Shown piece by piece: positions 1 to 7,986 of a stretch of DNA of 64,000 nt (positions are counted from its first letter, which is position 1; each line of letters starts with the position of its first letter). Position numbers and translations under genes: made by a program. This DNA comes from Amphritea sp. (GTDB lineage: Bacteria; Pseudomonadota; Gammaproteobacteria; Pseudomonadales; Balneatricaceae). The notes beneath the pieces were generated by a model. That model searched no databases, was not told the DNA's origin, and worked only from the letters and a program-made list of their open reading frames with translations. The DNA is taken from positions 1 to 64,000 of the forward strand of contig NZ_JADGEW010000004.1 in the NCBI RefSeq assembly GCF_016744155.1, written 5' to 3'.

Positions 1-103
1 TTGCACTGAAATGTGCGAATACGTCAGGGCCATTTTCTTGCTCAATAAAACCGAAGCCTTTATCAGCGTTAAACCATTTAACAGTACCGGTTACAGTAGA
101 CAT
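1..103 (-). CDS. Cold-shock protein, CspA family (5' part only)
   Basis: The reverse strand from the ATG at 103 encodes a protein beginning [20 protein letters not shown], the standard start of a CspA-family OB-fold RNA chaperone with the RNP1 motif KGFGFI. Only 34 codons lie in the window; the family is about 70 residues long, so the 3' half is beyond base 1. A good ribosome binding site (AAAGGA) sits just upstream of the start. Family members bind single-stranded RNA and melt secondary structure, often in the cold. The 204 bases between this start and the end of the GGDEF gene must hold its promoter and leader; I could not define a cold-box there. Confidence 0.93.
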   Translation of the reverse strand, partial: MSTVTGTVKWFNADKGFGFIEQENGPDVFAHFSA

Positions 104-307
104 GTTAGTTTCCTTTAAGAAATAATGTTAGCCATCAATGATGGCGGATGATGCAGGAATTTTTACTATACATTATGGAAACAGGACGATGAAGCTGAAA
201 CAGGATCTTCGCAATGAGGCATAAAAATACGGTGAATCTTCAAGCTGAATTCAATATAACACTTTATTTTTTATTATCAACACTTTAATTAATCTTTGTG
301 ACAGTTA

Positions 308-1783
308 TCAAACGGTCTCAGTTGGTATGTTCGTCGTGCATTCAACCTGATTACGTGATTTAGCTTTAGCCCGATATAGCGCTTTGTCAGTACGGCTGAA
401 CAGGTTAGCAGATGATTCATTGTTGCTATATTCAGCGACGCCAAAGCTGGCTGTGATTTTTAAATTCAGGTTGTCTACTGAAGGTAAAGAATTTTCTATC
501 TGCTGGCGCATCTTCTCAGCGACCTGGCGGGCTTCTGCCTGATTACAGTGTGGTAGAACGATTAGAAACTCATCCCCGCCCCAGCGGCATAAAGTATCGG
601 ATTGACGCAGGTTATCAGTGAGAATATTTGCAATCCGAGAGAGTACTTTATCACCAACCAGGTGGCCGTGATTATCATTTACTTTTTTAAAATGATCGAT
701 ATCGACCAAGATTGTAGAGACCGGGTGTTGCTCCCGCTGGGCAAAACTGAGTATCTGTTCAAAGATTGATTCGAATGCATAACGGCTTGCAGTGCCGGTC
801 AGAGGGTCAGTATTGGCCATATACTCCAGCCGACGCTGATACCCGCCAAGAGTATAATAAAGCAGTAGCAGTACAAGCAGGGTGACTAGCAGACTGATCG
901 AGAGGTTAACCCATAATGTTTTAGTGATGAGCACTTCACTATGCTCTTTGTGTTCGACGATCAGATACCAGTCCAGCTCCGGAATAAAACGTGATTTGAT
1001 CAGATATTGTTGGTTGTTACTGCTATAGCTGAATGATCCACCCCGTGTGGTTAGTATCACCGAGGCAATATCTCTCAATCCCTCAGCCTGATGTATGTTC
1101 TCTGTACCGTTATATTTACTGCCCTGGAGGGCGACCTTGCCGAGTCGGTCAATGAAGTAAACCTGACGACCAAATCTTTGTTGATAATCTTCAATTAACT
1201 CTTTGAGTGTATGTGACGCCAGGCCAACACCGATGATGCCCAAGAAGTTGCCTTGCTGGTCTTTGACTTTATGGTTAACGAATAGGTTAGTGCTGGAGCT
1301 ATCAACGGTATCCAAATCAAGATTGATATCAAACTCGACCTCGAGATTTCGGGTGGTGAAATACCAATTATCTGCTGGGTCTTCAGCGGATACTTGTTTG
1401 ATGATGCCGCTACTGTGGTAGTAGTTAGATGTTTGCTCTGAAACAAAGAAAGTGGTGATTGCGTTATAGCGATCCTGAATTGATTTGAGGTAGCGATACA
1501 TCTGCTCGGGTTGCTGTTCTCCGGTATCAATCCAGTTGTGTACGAAGGTATCCTGGGCCATTAATGAAGACACCAAAATTGGCTGTAACAGATCTCGCTG
1601 TACTTCTGAGTAGATGTTGTCACTGGTTAGGGGGAGCGTATTTGTCTTGATGTGCTGATTCAGTGAACGGTTTGCCACATAGTAGCTAATCAGGCTAATC
1701 GCAGTGAATGCAATGATCAGTAAGCAGCTGCTAATCAGAATAAAAGGTGGCTTACGCTTAAATGTCTGTTTCATATAGTGCAT
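308..1783 (-). CDS. Membrane diguanylate cyclase with periplasmic cache-type sensor
   Basis: A 491-residue protein. Residues about 14-36 form a transmembrane helix, followed by a large periplasmic sensor region that looks like a double cache domain (for example FLGIIGVGLASHTLKELIE), and a second transmembrane helix near 288-311. The C-terminal GGDEF domain carries an intact GGDEF signature at 402-406 in RWGGDEFLIVLPH. An RxxD inhibitory site (R393-D396) stands five residues before it. It should therefore make cyclic di-GMP from GTP and be product-inhibited. It is monocistronic. A second in-frame ATG three codons in is an equally possible start because the ribosome site is weak. The ligand is unknown. 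Confidence 0.93.
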   Translation of the reverse strand: MHYMKQTFKRKPPFILISSCLLIIAFTAISLISYYVANRSLNQHIKTNTLPLTSDNIYSEVQRDLLQPILVSSLMAQDTFVHNWIDTGEQQPEQMYRYLKSIQDRYNAITTFFVSEQTSNYYHSSGIIKQVSAEDPADNWYFTTRNLEVEFDINLDLDTVDSSSTNLFVNHKVKDQQGNFLGIIGVGLASHTLKELIEDYQQRFGRQVYFIDRLGKVALQGSKYNGTENIHQAEGLRDIASVILTTRGGSFSYSSNNQQYLIKSRFIPELDWYLIVEHKEHSEVLITKTLWVNLSISLLVTLLVLLLLYYTLGGYQRRLEYMANTDPLTGTASRYAFESIFEQILSFAQREQHPVSTILVDIDHFKKVNDNHGHLVGDKVLSRIANILTDNLRQSDTLCRWGGDEFLIVLPHCNQAEARQVAEKMRQQIENSLPSVDNLNLKITASFGVAEYSNNESSANLFSRTDKALYRAKAKSRNQVECTTNIPTETV

Positions 1784-1972
1784 CGACTCGGAGTAGTATT
1801 GGCCGACAGCCGAAATCTTCCTTGGTGTCGCTTCCTTATTTTAGCAGCTTTCTTAGCTTTGCCTATCGAAAGAGAGTGGCCGATTGGCAAGTATTGATGA
1901 GTGCCAGCTAGCTATCAACAGCAGTTACATTTGCTTGCGGGTAAAAAGGTGGAGGGGGTGGGTAGAAAAAAA

Positions 1973-1992
1973 ACCGCCCTTAGAAGGGCGGT
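1973..1992 (-). terminator. Rho-independent terminator after potF
   Basis: An eight to nine base-pair GC-rich stem (ACCGCCCT pairing with AGGGCGGT) is followed on the minus strand by a run of eight T residues. It lies about 50 bases after the stop codon of the PotF-like gene and should end the puuA-potF transcript. Confidence 0.85.
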
Positions 1993-2039
1993 ATGAATGG
2001 AGTAAATATTGGTCTGACCGGATTAGTTATCAGTGTACT

Positions 2040-3161
2040 TTAGTTGCCGGTTTTTATGTTTGACCAGGTACGGCTTCGCACGCGGGCGACTTTTGCTGGG
2101 AGTGTTGCTGGCATATACAAGCGAGCCCTGGTTTCAGCATCCGGATAGATCGCTGGATCTGAAGTGATCTCCTCATCGACCATTGTGGTGGAAGCCTTGT
2201 TTGGGTTGGCATACCAGACGTAGTTAGTAATCTCGGCAATGATCTCAGGTCGTAGCAGGAAGTTGATAAACTTATGCGCGTTTTCGGCATGTTTGGCATC
2301 AGATGGGATTAGCAGCATATCAAACCAGATCTCAGTTCCCTGTTTGGGAATGCTGTAGCCGATCTCGATACCGTTTCCAGCCTCTTCAGCTCGGGCCTGA
2401 GCCTGAAATACATCACCGGAGTAGCCGATAGCGACACAGATATCGCCATTTGCCAGGTCGTTAACATACTGGGATGAATGAAATTGGCGCAGGTAGGGGC
2501 GTACTGCTTTCAATGCCGTCGCTGCGGGACTGTCATTTTTATGCGCGGCTTTACTCGTATCCGTTGAGGACTGACCACTGTAAAGCAATGCTAATGGGTA
2601 TATTTCATCGGGAGAGTCGAGGAAGGTGACACCGCAGTCCTTCAGTTTTTTTATGTTCTCAGGGTTGAAGATTAGCTCCCAGCTGTCGATGGGTGCATTT
2701 TCACCCAGTGCCGCCTGAACCAGTTTAACGTTGTAGCCGATACCCGTAGTGCCCCAAAGATAGGGAACACCGTAGTCATTACCCGGGTCTTTACTATCTA
2801 ATAGCTTCATTAATGAAGGGTCAAGATTGCTGAGGTTGGACAGTTTCTCTTTCTGTAGTTTCTGAAATATGCCCGCTCTAATCTGCTGTTGCATAAAGTG
2901 TGAACTAGGTACAACCAGGTCGTATCCTGAGTTGCCGGCCAGCAGTTTTGCCTCAAGCGTTTCGTTACTGTCATAGACGTCGTAGATTACTTTGATACCG
3001 GTTTCAGCTTCAAACTTTTCCAACGTATCTTCAGCGATATAGTCTGACCAGTTGTAGAAGTTCAGAACCTCCTGAGCTTGGACGAATGGCACAGATGCTG
3101 TCAGCCCCAAAATCGAGATCTGAATAGCTTTTCTGATCAGGGAAGGTACAGATGTTTTCAT
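2040..3161 (-). CDS. potF: Polyamine ABC transporter substrate-binding protein, PotF/SpuD type
   Basis: A 373-residue periplasmic binding protein with a signal peptide (hydrophobic stretch to about residue 29, cleavage near VQAQE) and the family-typical start NFYNWSDYIAEDTLEKFE. In PotF, SpuD and SpuE this fold binds putrescine or spermidine. The length fits PotF (about 370). A strong ribosome site (GAGAGG) precedes the ATG at 3161. It lies downstream of puuA on the same strand, so it may be co-transcribed with it. No ATPase or permease genes for the transporter are present here, so it must work with components encoded elsewhere. Whether it binds putrescine or spermidine cannot be decided from the sequence. 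Confidence 0.88.
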   Translation of the reverse strand: MKTSVPSLIRKAIQISILGLTASVPFVQAQEVLNFYNWSDYIAEDTLEKFEAETGIKVIYDVYDSNETLEAKLLAGNSGYDLVVPSSHFMQQQIRAGIFQKLQKEKLSNLSNLDPSLMKLLDSKDPGNDYGVPYLWGTTGIGYNVKLVQAALGENAPIDSWELIFNPENIKKLKDCGVTFLDSPDEIYPLALLYSGQSSTDTSKAAHKNDSPAATALKAVRPYLRQFHSSQYVNDLANGDICVAIGYSGDVFQAQARAEEAGNGIEIGYSIPKQGTEIWFDMLLIPSDAKHAENAHKFINFLLRPEIIAEITNYVWYANPNKASTTMVDEEITSDPAIYPDAETRARLYMPATLPAKVARVRSRTWSNIKTGN

Positions 3162-3207
3162 TATTATTTGCCTCTCAACTGATTTAATAATTGATTACTT
3201 TTTAAGA

Positions 3208-3240
3208 ACCCCTCTAGCAACTCAATATTGCTAGAGGGGT
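3208..3240 (-). terminator. Intercistronic hairpin between puuA and potF
   Basis: A perfect 13-base-pair inverted repeat (ACCCCTCTAGCAA and its complement) with a seven-base loop begins eight bases after the puuA stop codon. On the minus strand it is followed by an A/T-rich segment without a strong T run, so it may be a partial terminator or an RNA-stabilising hairpin. It could set different levels of puuA and potF. Confidence 0.6.
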
Positions 3241-3247
3241 GATAGCA

Positions 3248-4594
3248 TTAAACATTCAGTAACAGGTATTCCCGTTCCCAGGAACTGATGACTTCATGGA
3301 AAGTTTCGAACTCGGCCCGCTTAACGCCAATATAAGCATCAACAAATGCTGAGCCCATAATTTCACGGAGTTCAGGGCAGTCTTCCAAAAGCCTCAGGCC
3401 CTCTTCAAGTGAGCGTGCTACCTCTACCGTATCGCCTTCATCAGCAGCCAGTTCTGAAACCGGCTTGTCTGGTTGCAAACTATGCTTTAACCCCAGATAA
3501 CCACAGGCCAGGCTTGCGGCAATAGCCAGATAAGGATTGCAATCAGCCCCCGGGAAGCGGTTTTCTATTCGGGTTGCTGCTAATGGTGCCTCGGGAGCCC
3601 GCAACCCTGTCGTACGGTTATCAATTCCCCATTTGAAGTTAACCGGTGCTGCGATATCTGGCGCAAAACGGCGATAAGAATTCACGTTGGGCGCATAGAA
3701 CGAGATTGCGTGGTGAGTATATTTCTGCAACCCTCCCAGATAGTTGTAAAACTTGTCTGAGAACTTCTTCTCTTTAGTACCAGCAAAGATGTTTTTACCG
3801 GTTTTAACGTCGATAAGACTCTGGTGGATATGCATCGAACTGCCAGGCTCATGCTGCATCGGCTTGGCCATAAAGGTCGCGTACATGTCGTGTTTCAGAG
3901 CGGTTTCCCGCAGGGTACGCTTGAATACAAATACCTGATCAGCCAGGTCCAGTGCATCGCCATGAAGGAAGTTGATCTCCATCTGTGCAGCACCGGATTC
4001 ATGGATTAGCGTGTCGACGTCCAGTCCCAGGGTTTCACAATAGCTGTATAGGGTATCGATCACTGGGGTGAATTCATTCACGGCGTCGATACCGTATGAT
4101 TGGCGAGCAGTTTCCCGACGGCCAGAGCGACCGGTAGCGGGCTTTAGCTCATAGTCAGGGTCGACATTTTTTTGTATCAGGTAGAACTCTACTTCAGGTG
4201 CGATAACCGGGCGTAGCCCTTCATCCTCATAGAGCTTTAATACTCTGCGAAGTACTGAGCGGCTGGCTAATGGGTGTAATTCCCCATCATTTGTATAACA
4301 GTCATTGATCACTTGGGCAGTGGGTTCATCAGCCCAGGGGACCAGACGCAATGAATTTGAGTCGGGCACTAACACCATATCCCGGTCAGCCGGGTCGACA
4401 ATGTCGTAATGGTTATTGGCCCACTCGCCGGTCACGGTCTGTACCAGCAGAGTCTCAGGAATTTTACCGCCTTTCTCCGCTAGGAATTTTTTCGTGGGGT
4501 AAAACTTGCCCCGTGCGTTGCCTGTCATGTCCGGTAGGGTCGATTCGACCTCAGTAATCCCGTTCTCTTTGAGAAACCTTTCCACGGCTTCCAT
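3248..4594 (-). CDS. puuA: Glutamine synthetase-like gamma-glutamylputrescine synthetase
   Basis: A 448-residue member of the glutamine synthetase superfamily. It has the N-terminal beta-grasp region (residues about 12-110) and the catalytic domain with GTGSS-equivalent loops, NRTTGLRAPE and ENRFPGADCNPYLA near residues 322-362. PuuA/SpuI-type enzymes ligate glutamate to putrescine with ATP, the first step of putrescine breakdown through GABA. The neighbours fit this: a PotF-like putrescine binding protein downstream and a PuuB-like oxidase divergently upstream. The start at 4594 has a clear AGGTGA site. True ammonia-assimilating GlnA is unlikely given the length and the start of the protein. 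Another glutamyl-amine substrate, such as ethanolamine or another polyamine, remains possible. Confidence 0.87.
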   Translation of the reverse strand: MEAVERFLKENGITEVESTLPDMTGNARGKFYPTKKFLAEKGGKIPETLLVQTVTGEWANNHYDIVDPADRDMVLVPDSNSLRLVPWADEPTAQVINDCYTNDGELHPLASRSVLRRVLKLYEDEGLRPVIAPEVEFYLIQKNVDPDYELKPATGRSGRRETARQSYGIDAVNEFTPVIDTLYSYCETLGLDVDTLIHESGAAQMEINFLHGDALDLADQVFVFKRTLRETALKHDMYATFMAKPMQHEPGSSMHIHQSLIDVKTGKNIFAGTKEKKFSDKFYNYLGGLQKYTHHAISFYAPNVNSYRRFAPDIAAPVNFKWGIDNRTTGLRAPEAPLAATRIENRFPGADCNPYLAIAASLACGYLGLKHSLQPDKPVSELAADEGDTVEVARSLEEGLRLLEDCPELREIMGSAFVDAYIGVKRAEFETFHEVISSWEREYLLLNV

Positions 4595-4930
4595 AAATCA
4601 CCTGCTTGGTAGTGTTAATTTCTCTGCGCTGCCTTTCACTATAGAAGTGCTGTGCGTAACCGCTAAGCCTGAATACAGGGCAGATCAAAATATTTGGGAA
4701 TAATAAACGCGGATATCAGATCGGTTTAGATCTTGTTGTGTGATAGATAACCGAATTATTATTCGGCTTTTAGGTTATTTCATGATTTTATAGAAATCAA
4801 CACTAATTTGAAATTTGTTACCATTTAATGGGGTTGTTGTTGGGTTAAATTAGAACTATTATTCGGTTTATTGTGTGGTCCTTTCTATTTTTGTTGTTAT
4901 TTAATGCTATGTTTGATGGAGACCCAGTTT
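4595..4930. promoter_or_regulatory. Divergent puuA/puuB control region with repeated half-sites
   Basis: This 336-base A/T-rich gap separates the divergent puuA and puuB genes and must hold both promoters. An inverted repeat CCGAAT-TATT-ATTCGG lies at 4751-4766. Its right half, the ten-mer TATTATTCGG, occurs again at 4857-4866, exactly 100 bases on. These are plausible operator half-sites for the adjacent TetR regulator or another factor. I see no gene in the gap. Confidence 0.5.
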
Positions 4931-6214
4931 ATGAGTTCTAACGATTATCAGCCGTCTTACTATGCCGATTCGGCGAGTTTCAACACGGATTATCCATCGC
5001 TTACCGGTGAGGAACAGGCTGATGTCTGCATAATTGGAGCGGGCTATACGGGGCTGTCTGCCGCTCTGCATCTGGCTGAAAAAGGCTACTCAGTCAGGGT
5101 GCTGGAAAGTGAGAAGGTGGGCTGGGGAGCCTCTGGACGCAACGGTGGTCAGGTGTGTCCTGGGCATAATATGGGTCACGAAGAGCTGATTAAGAAAGTG
5201 GGTAAAACCTCGGCAGACGGATTGTGGCAGATGTCCCTTGATTCAGTGCAATTGGTAAAAGATCTGATTGCTGAACACCAGATCAGCTGTGATCTGAAGC
5301 AGGGGGTTATGCATGTTGCGGCTAAGCCGGGGCATGTTGCTGAGATACGCGAAAGTGTTGAGTATAAACAGCGTGTTCAGGGTTATGACAAAATCCGCTT
5401 TGTCGCAGATGATGAAGTTCAGGCGATGCTGGGCACCGAACGCTATTTTGGAGGTGAGTACTGGGAGGATGCGGTACATCTGCACCCATTTAATTACACC
5501 CTGGGTCTGGCTAGTGCTGCGGTAAAGGCAGGGGCGGTTATTCATGAGAAAAGCCGGGTTACCGATTATCACACCGGGGCTAATGCTGAAGTACGTACCA
5601 CCGCGGGCGTGGTAAAAACTAAATATATTCTGCTGGCCTGTAATGGCTATCTGGGCAAACTCGAGCCCAGGATTGCGGGTAAAATTATGCCAATAAACAA
5701 CTTCATCCTGGCGACCGAACCACTCAGTGATGAGCTGTGCCGAAAGATAAACCGAGATGATGTTGCGGTGGCCGATTCCCGGTTTGTTATCAACTACTTC
5801 AAGCTCTCCGGCGATAATCGATTGCTCTGGGGTGGCGGTGAAAACTATAGCAGCCAGTTCCCGAAGGATATTCCCAACTTTGTCCGTCCCTATATGCTGC
5901 AGTTCTACCCTGAACTGAAGGATGTAAAGATAGATTATGGCTGGGGCGGCACTCTGGCTATTACCCTCAATCGGATGCCGCACTTTGATCGTATGGACGA
6001 TAATCTGTTCGTCGCCCATGGCTATTCAGGACACGGTGTTGCCCTGGCGACCCTGGGTGGAAAACTAATGGCCGAGGCGATCAGTGGGACGGTAGAGAAA
6101 TTCGATACTTTTGCCAGGGTTCCTACTCCGACTTTCCCCGGGGGGACTCTGCTGCGCTGGCCAGGTCTGGTGGCGGGGATGTTGTATTACTCAATGCGGG
6201 ATCGTTTTTTATAG
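4931..6214 (+). CDS. puuB: FAD-dependent gamma-glutamylputrescine oxidase
   Basis: A 427-residue DAO-family flavoprotein. The FAD-binding Rossmann motif GAGYTGLSAALHLAEKG lies near residue 37, followed by GASGRNGGQ. PuuB oxidises gamma-glutamylputrescine to gamma-glutamyl-gamma-aminobutyraldehyde, releasing ammonia and hydrogen peroxide. The ATG at 4931 is chosen because GGAGA lies nine bases upstream and because the paralogue at 26985-28268 has exactly the same length; a GTG 60 bases upstream adds an unlikely hydrophobic extension. It is divergent from puuA, whose product it would oxidise. Specificity for the glutamylated amine is inferred from context; related oxidases act on other amines. 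Confidence 0.86.
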   Translation: MSSNDYQPSYYADSASFNTDYPSLTGEEQADVCIIGAGYTGLSAALHLAEKGYSVRVLESEKVGWGASGRNGGQVCPGHNMGHEELIKKVGKTSADGLWQMSLDSVQLVKDLIAEHQISCDLKQGVMHVAAKPGHVAEIRESVEYKQRVQGYDKIRFVADDEVQAMLGTERYFGGEYWEDAVHLHPFNYTLGLASAAVKAGAVIHEKSRVTDYHTGANAEVRTTAGVVKTKYILLACNGYLGKLEPRIAGKIMPINNFILATEPLSDELCRKINRDDVAVADSRFVINYFKLSGDNRLLWGGGENYSSQFPKDIPNFVRPYMLQFYPELKDVKIDYGWGGTLAITLNRMPHFDRMDDNLFVAHGYSGHGVALATLGGKLMAEAISGTVEKFDTFARVPTPTFPGGTLLRWPGLVAGMLYYSMRDRFL

Positions 6215-6301
6215 GCTTAGTTTTCAGCCGCTGGATAAATCGGTCTATAATAGCCCCGCATTATCAGAACCGGTTTATAAGAATAAGAGCAGGGTAGAAA
6301 G

Positions 6302-6952
6302 TTGACTGAGAGTCGTCGGGTAAAAACAGCGCAAGATCTGGCACCGCGCAATGCGCCGGTACAGGGGCGTTCAAAAAAGCGTTCAAAGGAGATCATTGAT
6401 GTTACCGGTGAGCTGCTTGAACGGGTTGGACTGGATGACCTGAACACTATCCTGATCGCTAAAGAGGTGGGTATCTCGGTTGGCTCACTCTATCACTACT
6501 TTCCTAACAAACATGCCATCTTATATGCCATGGGCTCACGCTGGTTAGAAACCGTGGAAGCCGCACTTGATGAGATTGCGAGCTGGCCGATAGAAGGGTT
6601 GCCCATGGATGTTTTGGTCGAGCAGATGCTCGGCCTGAAACTGAAAACGTATAAGCGGCAGAAAGCGATTCTGACGTTGGTGCAGGCGATGTTTTCAGTG
6701 CCGGAGTTACGCGAACTGGATGCACGTCATGATGAACTGGAAATATCCCGCATGTCTGTTGTGTTTAAGCGGATGGGTATTAATCGACACCTGAAAGAGC
6801 GCGAACGACTTGCTCGACTCTACCTGGAAGTGACCCACAGTGTGATGCTGGTGGTTGTTAATCAGCAGGGTGAACGCGCCAAACGTACTCTGGCCGATTT
6901 GAAAATGATTATCTGTAATCTGTTGAGTCAGTATACGGTAGATGTCGAGTAG
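6302..6952 (+). CDS. TetR/AcrR-family regulator
   Basis: A 216-residue protein with an N-terminal helix-turn-helix typical of TetR (GISVGSLYHYFPNKHAILYA) and a helical effector domain. The start is a TTG at 6302; no in-frame ATG occurs before the HTH, so the unusual start is probable. It follows puuB by 87 bases on the same strand and may control the putrescine genes, with a polyamine or a glutamylated intermediate as effector; this is inference. An AACCGGTT palindrome at 6269-6276, 25 bases before its start, is a possible autoregulatory site. Its stop codon overlaps the first REP-like palindrome. Confidence 0.88.
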   Translation: MTESRRVKTAQDLAPRNAPVQGRSKKRSKEIIDVTGELLERVGLDDLNTILIAKEVGISVGSLYHYFPNKHAILYAMGSRWLETVEAALDEIASWPIEGLPMDVLVEQMLGLKLKTYKRQKAILTLVQAMFSVPELRELDARHDELEISRMSVVFKRMGINRHLKERERLARLYLEVTHSVMLVVVNQQGERAKRTLADLKMIICNLLSQYTVDVE

Positions 6953-7132
6953 CTCGAACGTCGCTTCGCGACTTACTCGTGGCTCGACGTGACTGCGTCA
7001 CTTGCTAGAAAGGGCGGGTGGTTCCAGGGTTTTAATCTGGTGTAGGAGCTGCTTCTAGCAGCGATGGGTACAGTGCTTAGAGCGACTGTTAGTTGCTCGA
7101 CGTGACTGCGTCACTTGCTAGAAAGGGCGGGT
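6949..7132. repeat. Cluster of REP-like palindromes
   Basis: Three short palindromes of one family lie here. The first is GTCGC-TTC-GCGAC at 6960-6972. The next two have the stem GTGAC-TGC-GTCAC at 6989-7001 and 7102-7114. Each is preceded by GCTCGA and the last two are followed by TTGCTAG. A second type sits between them at 7041-7068: GTAGGAGC, a GCTGCT-TCT-AGCAGC stem and GATGGG, resembling Pseudomonas-type REP elements. A 38-base segment (6982-7019) is repeated perfectly at 7095-7132. Related copies occur at 10427-10594 and 17593-17605. Confidence 0.8.
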
Positions 7133-7188
7133 TGAGTCTGCACTTCAAGCCTACTCGCGTAGAATTCCGTAATTTGGTACGCTCAATT

Positions 7189-7917
7189 ATGCTTAAATCC
7201 TGCTCAAATCTACCCATATTGTATTCCCTACAACATTGCCCTTATGCGATGCGTGCTCGGTTAGGCATTCTATTGGCGCAGCAGTCAGTGCTGATTCGCG
7301 CGGTGGTGACAAATAACAAACCAGCAGAAATGTTAGCCATCTCTCCTAAGGGCACCGTGCCCGTATTAATCATCAATCATATTGAAGGTAGCGAAGCGCA
7401 GCACCAGCCGGGCGCTCTTGTTGATGAGCGTATTATTGATGCCAGTATTATCGACGAAAGCATCGATATTATGTTGTGGGCGCTAAAGCGAAATGATCCT
7501 CAGAATTTATTACGGGCGGAAGACCCCGTTCATCTAGAGTCCATGTTAGAACTTATCCGGAAAAACGATAAAGAATTCAAATCCAGGTTGGAAGTTTATA
7601 AGCTGGCGAAGCGATTCCATAAAGAGTCTGAAGTGAAAGATCGTCAGGACTGTGAAGTTTTTATAGCAGCGCTAGAAAAGAGGTTGGAGAGGCATCACAA
7701 CCTAATGGGCGACCAAGACAGCCTGGTTGACTATGCTTTACTGCCCTTTGTACGGCAATTCGCCCGAGTCGATCGCAAATGGTATCTGCAATCGCCTTAC
7801 CCTAAATGTCGAGACTGGTTAAATCGGCATTTGCAAATGCCGCTATACACTAAAGCCATGGCGAAATATCCACTCTGGTTAGAGTGCCATGAAGCCTTTT
7901 TATTAGGGAAAAACTAG
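7189..7917 (+). CDS. Glutathione S-transferase/glutaredoxin-2-like protein
   Basis: A 242-residue protein starting MLKSCSNLPILYSLQHCPYA. The thioredoxin-fold N-terminus with a CPYA motif followed by MRARLGI, then SPKGTVPVLI, matches the GST_N/Grx2 pattern. A helical C-terminal half (residues about 95-240) fits GST_C. The real start is the ATG at 7189; the reading frame is open upstream to 7093, but that part runs through a REP-like palindrome and is not protein-like. It has a single Cys rather than the CPYC pair of glutaredoxin 2, so disulfide reduction would be monothiol. The substrate is unknown. It lies between two repeat clusters with the U32 gene on the opposite strand. Confidence 0.75.
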   Translation: MLKSCSNLPILYSLQHCPYAMRARLGILLAQQSVLIRAVVTNNKPAEMLAISPKGTVPVLIINHIEGSEAQHQPGALVDERIIDASIIDESIDIMLWALKRNDPQNLLRAEDPVHLESMLELIRKNDKEFKSRLEVYKLAKRFHKESEVKDRQDCEVFIAALEKRLERHHNLMGDQDSLVDYALLPFVRQFARVDRKWYLQSPYPKCRDWLNRHLQMPLYTKAMAKYPLWLECHEAFLLGKN

Positions 7918-7986
7918 AGTCTTCTCCTAAGCAGAGAGCACAGCATAACGTACTAGCAAGTGCCGTCGTTATGCTGAGGTTTCTCT

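Noticed and set aside
5243-6019. 258-codon frame on the minus strand inside puuB
   Set aside because: It is antisense to a well-supported FAD oxidase and its composition is not protein-family-like.
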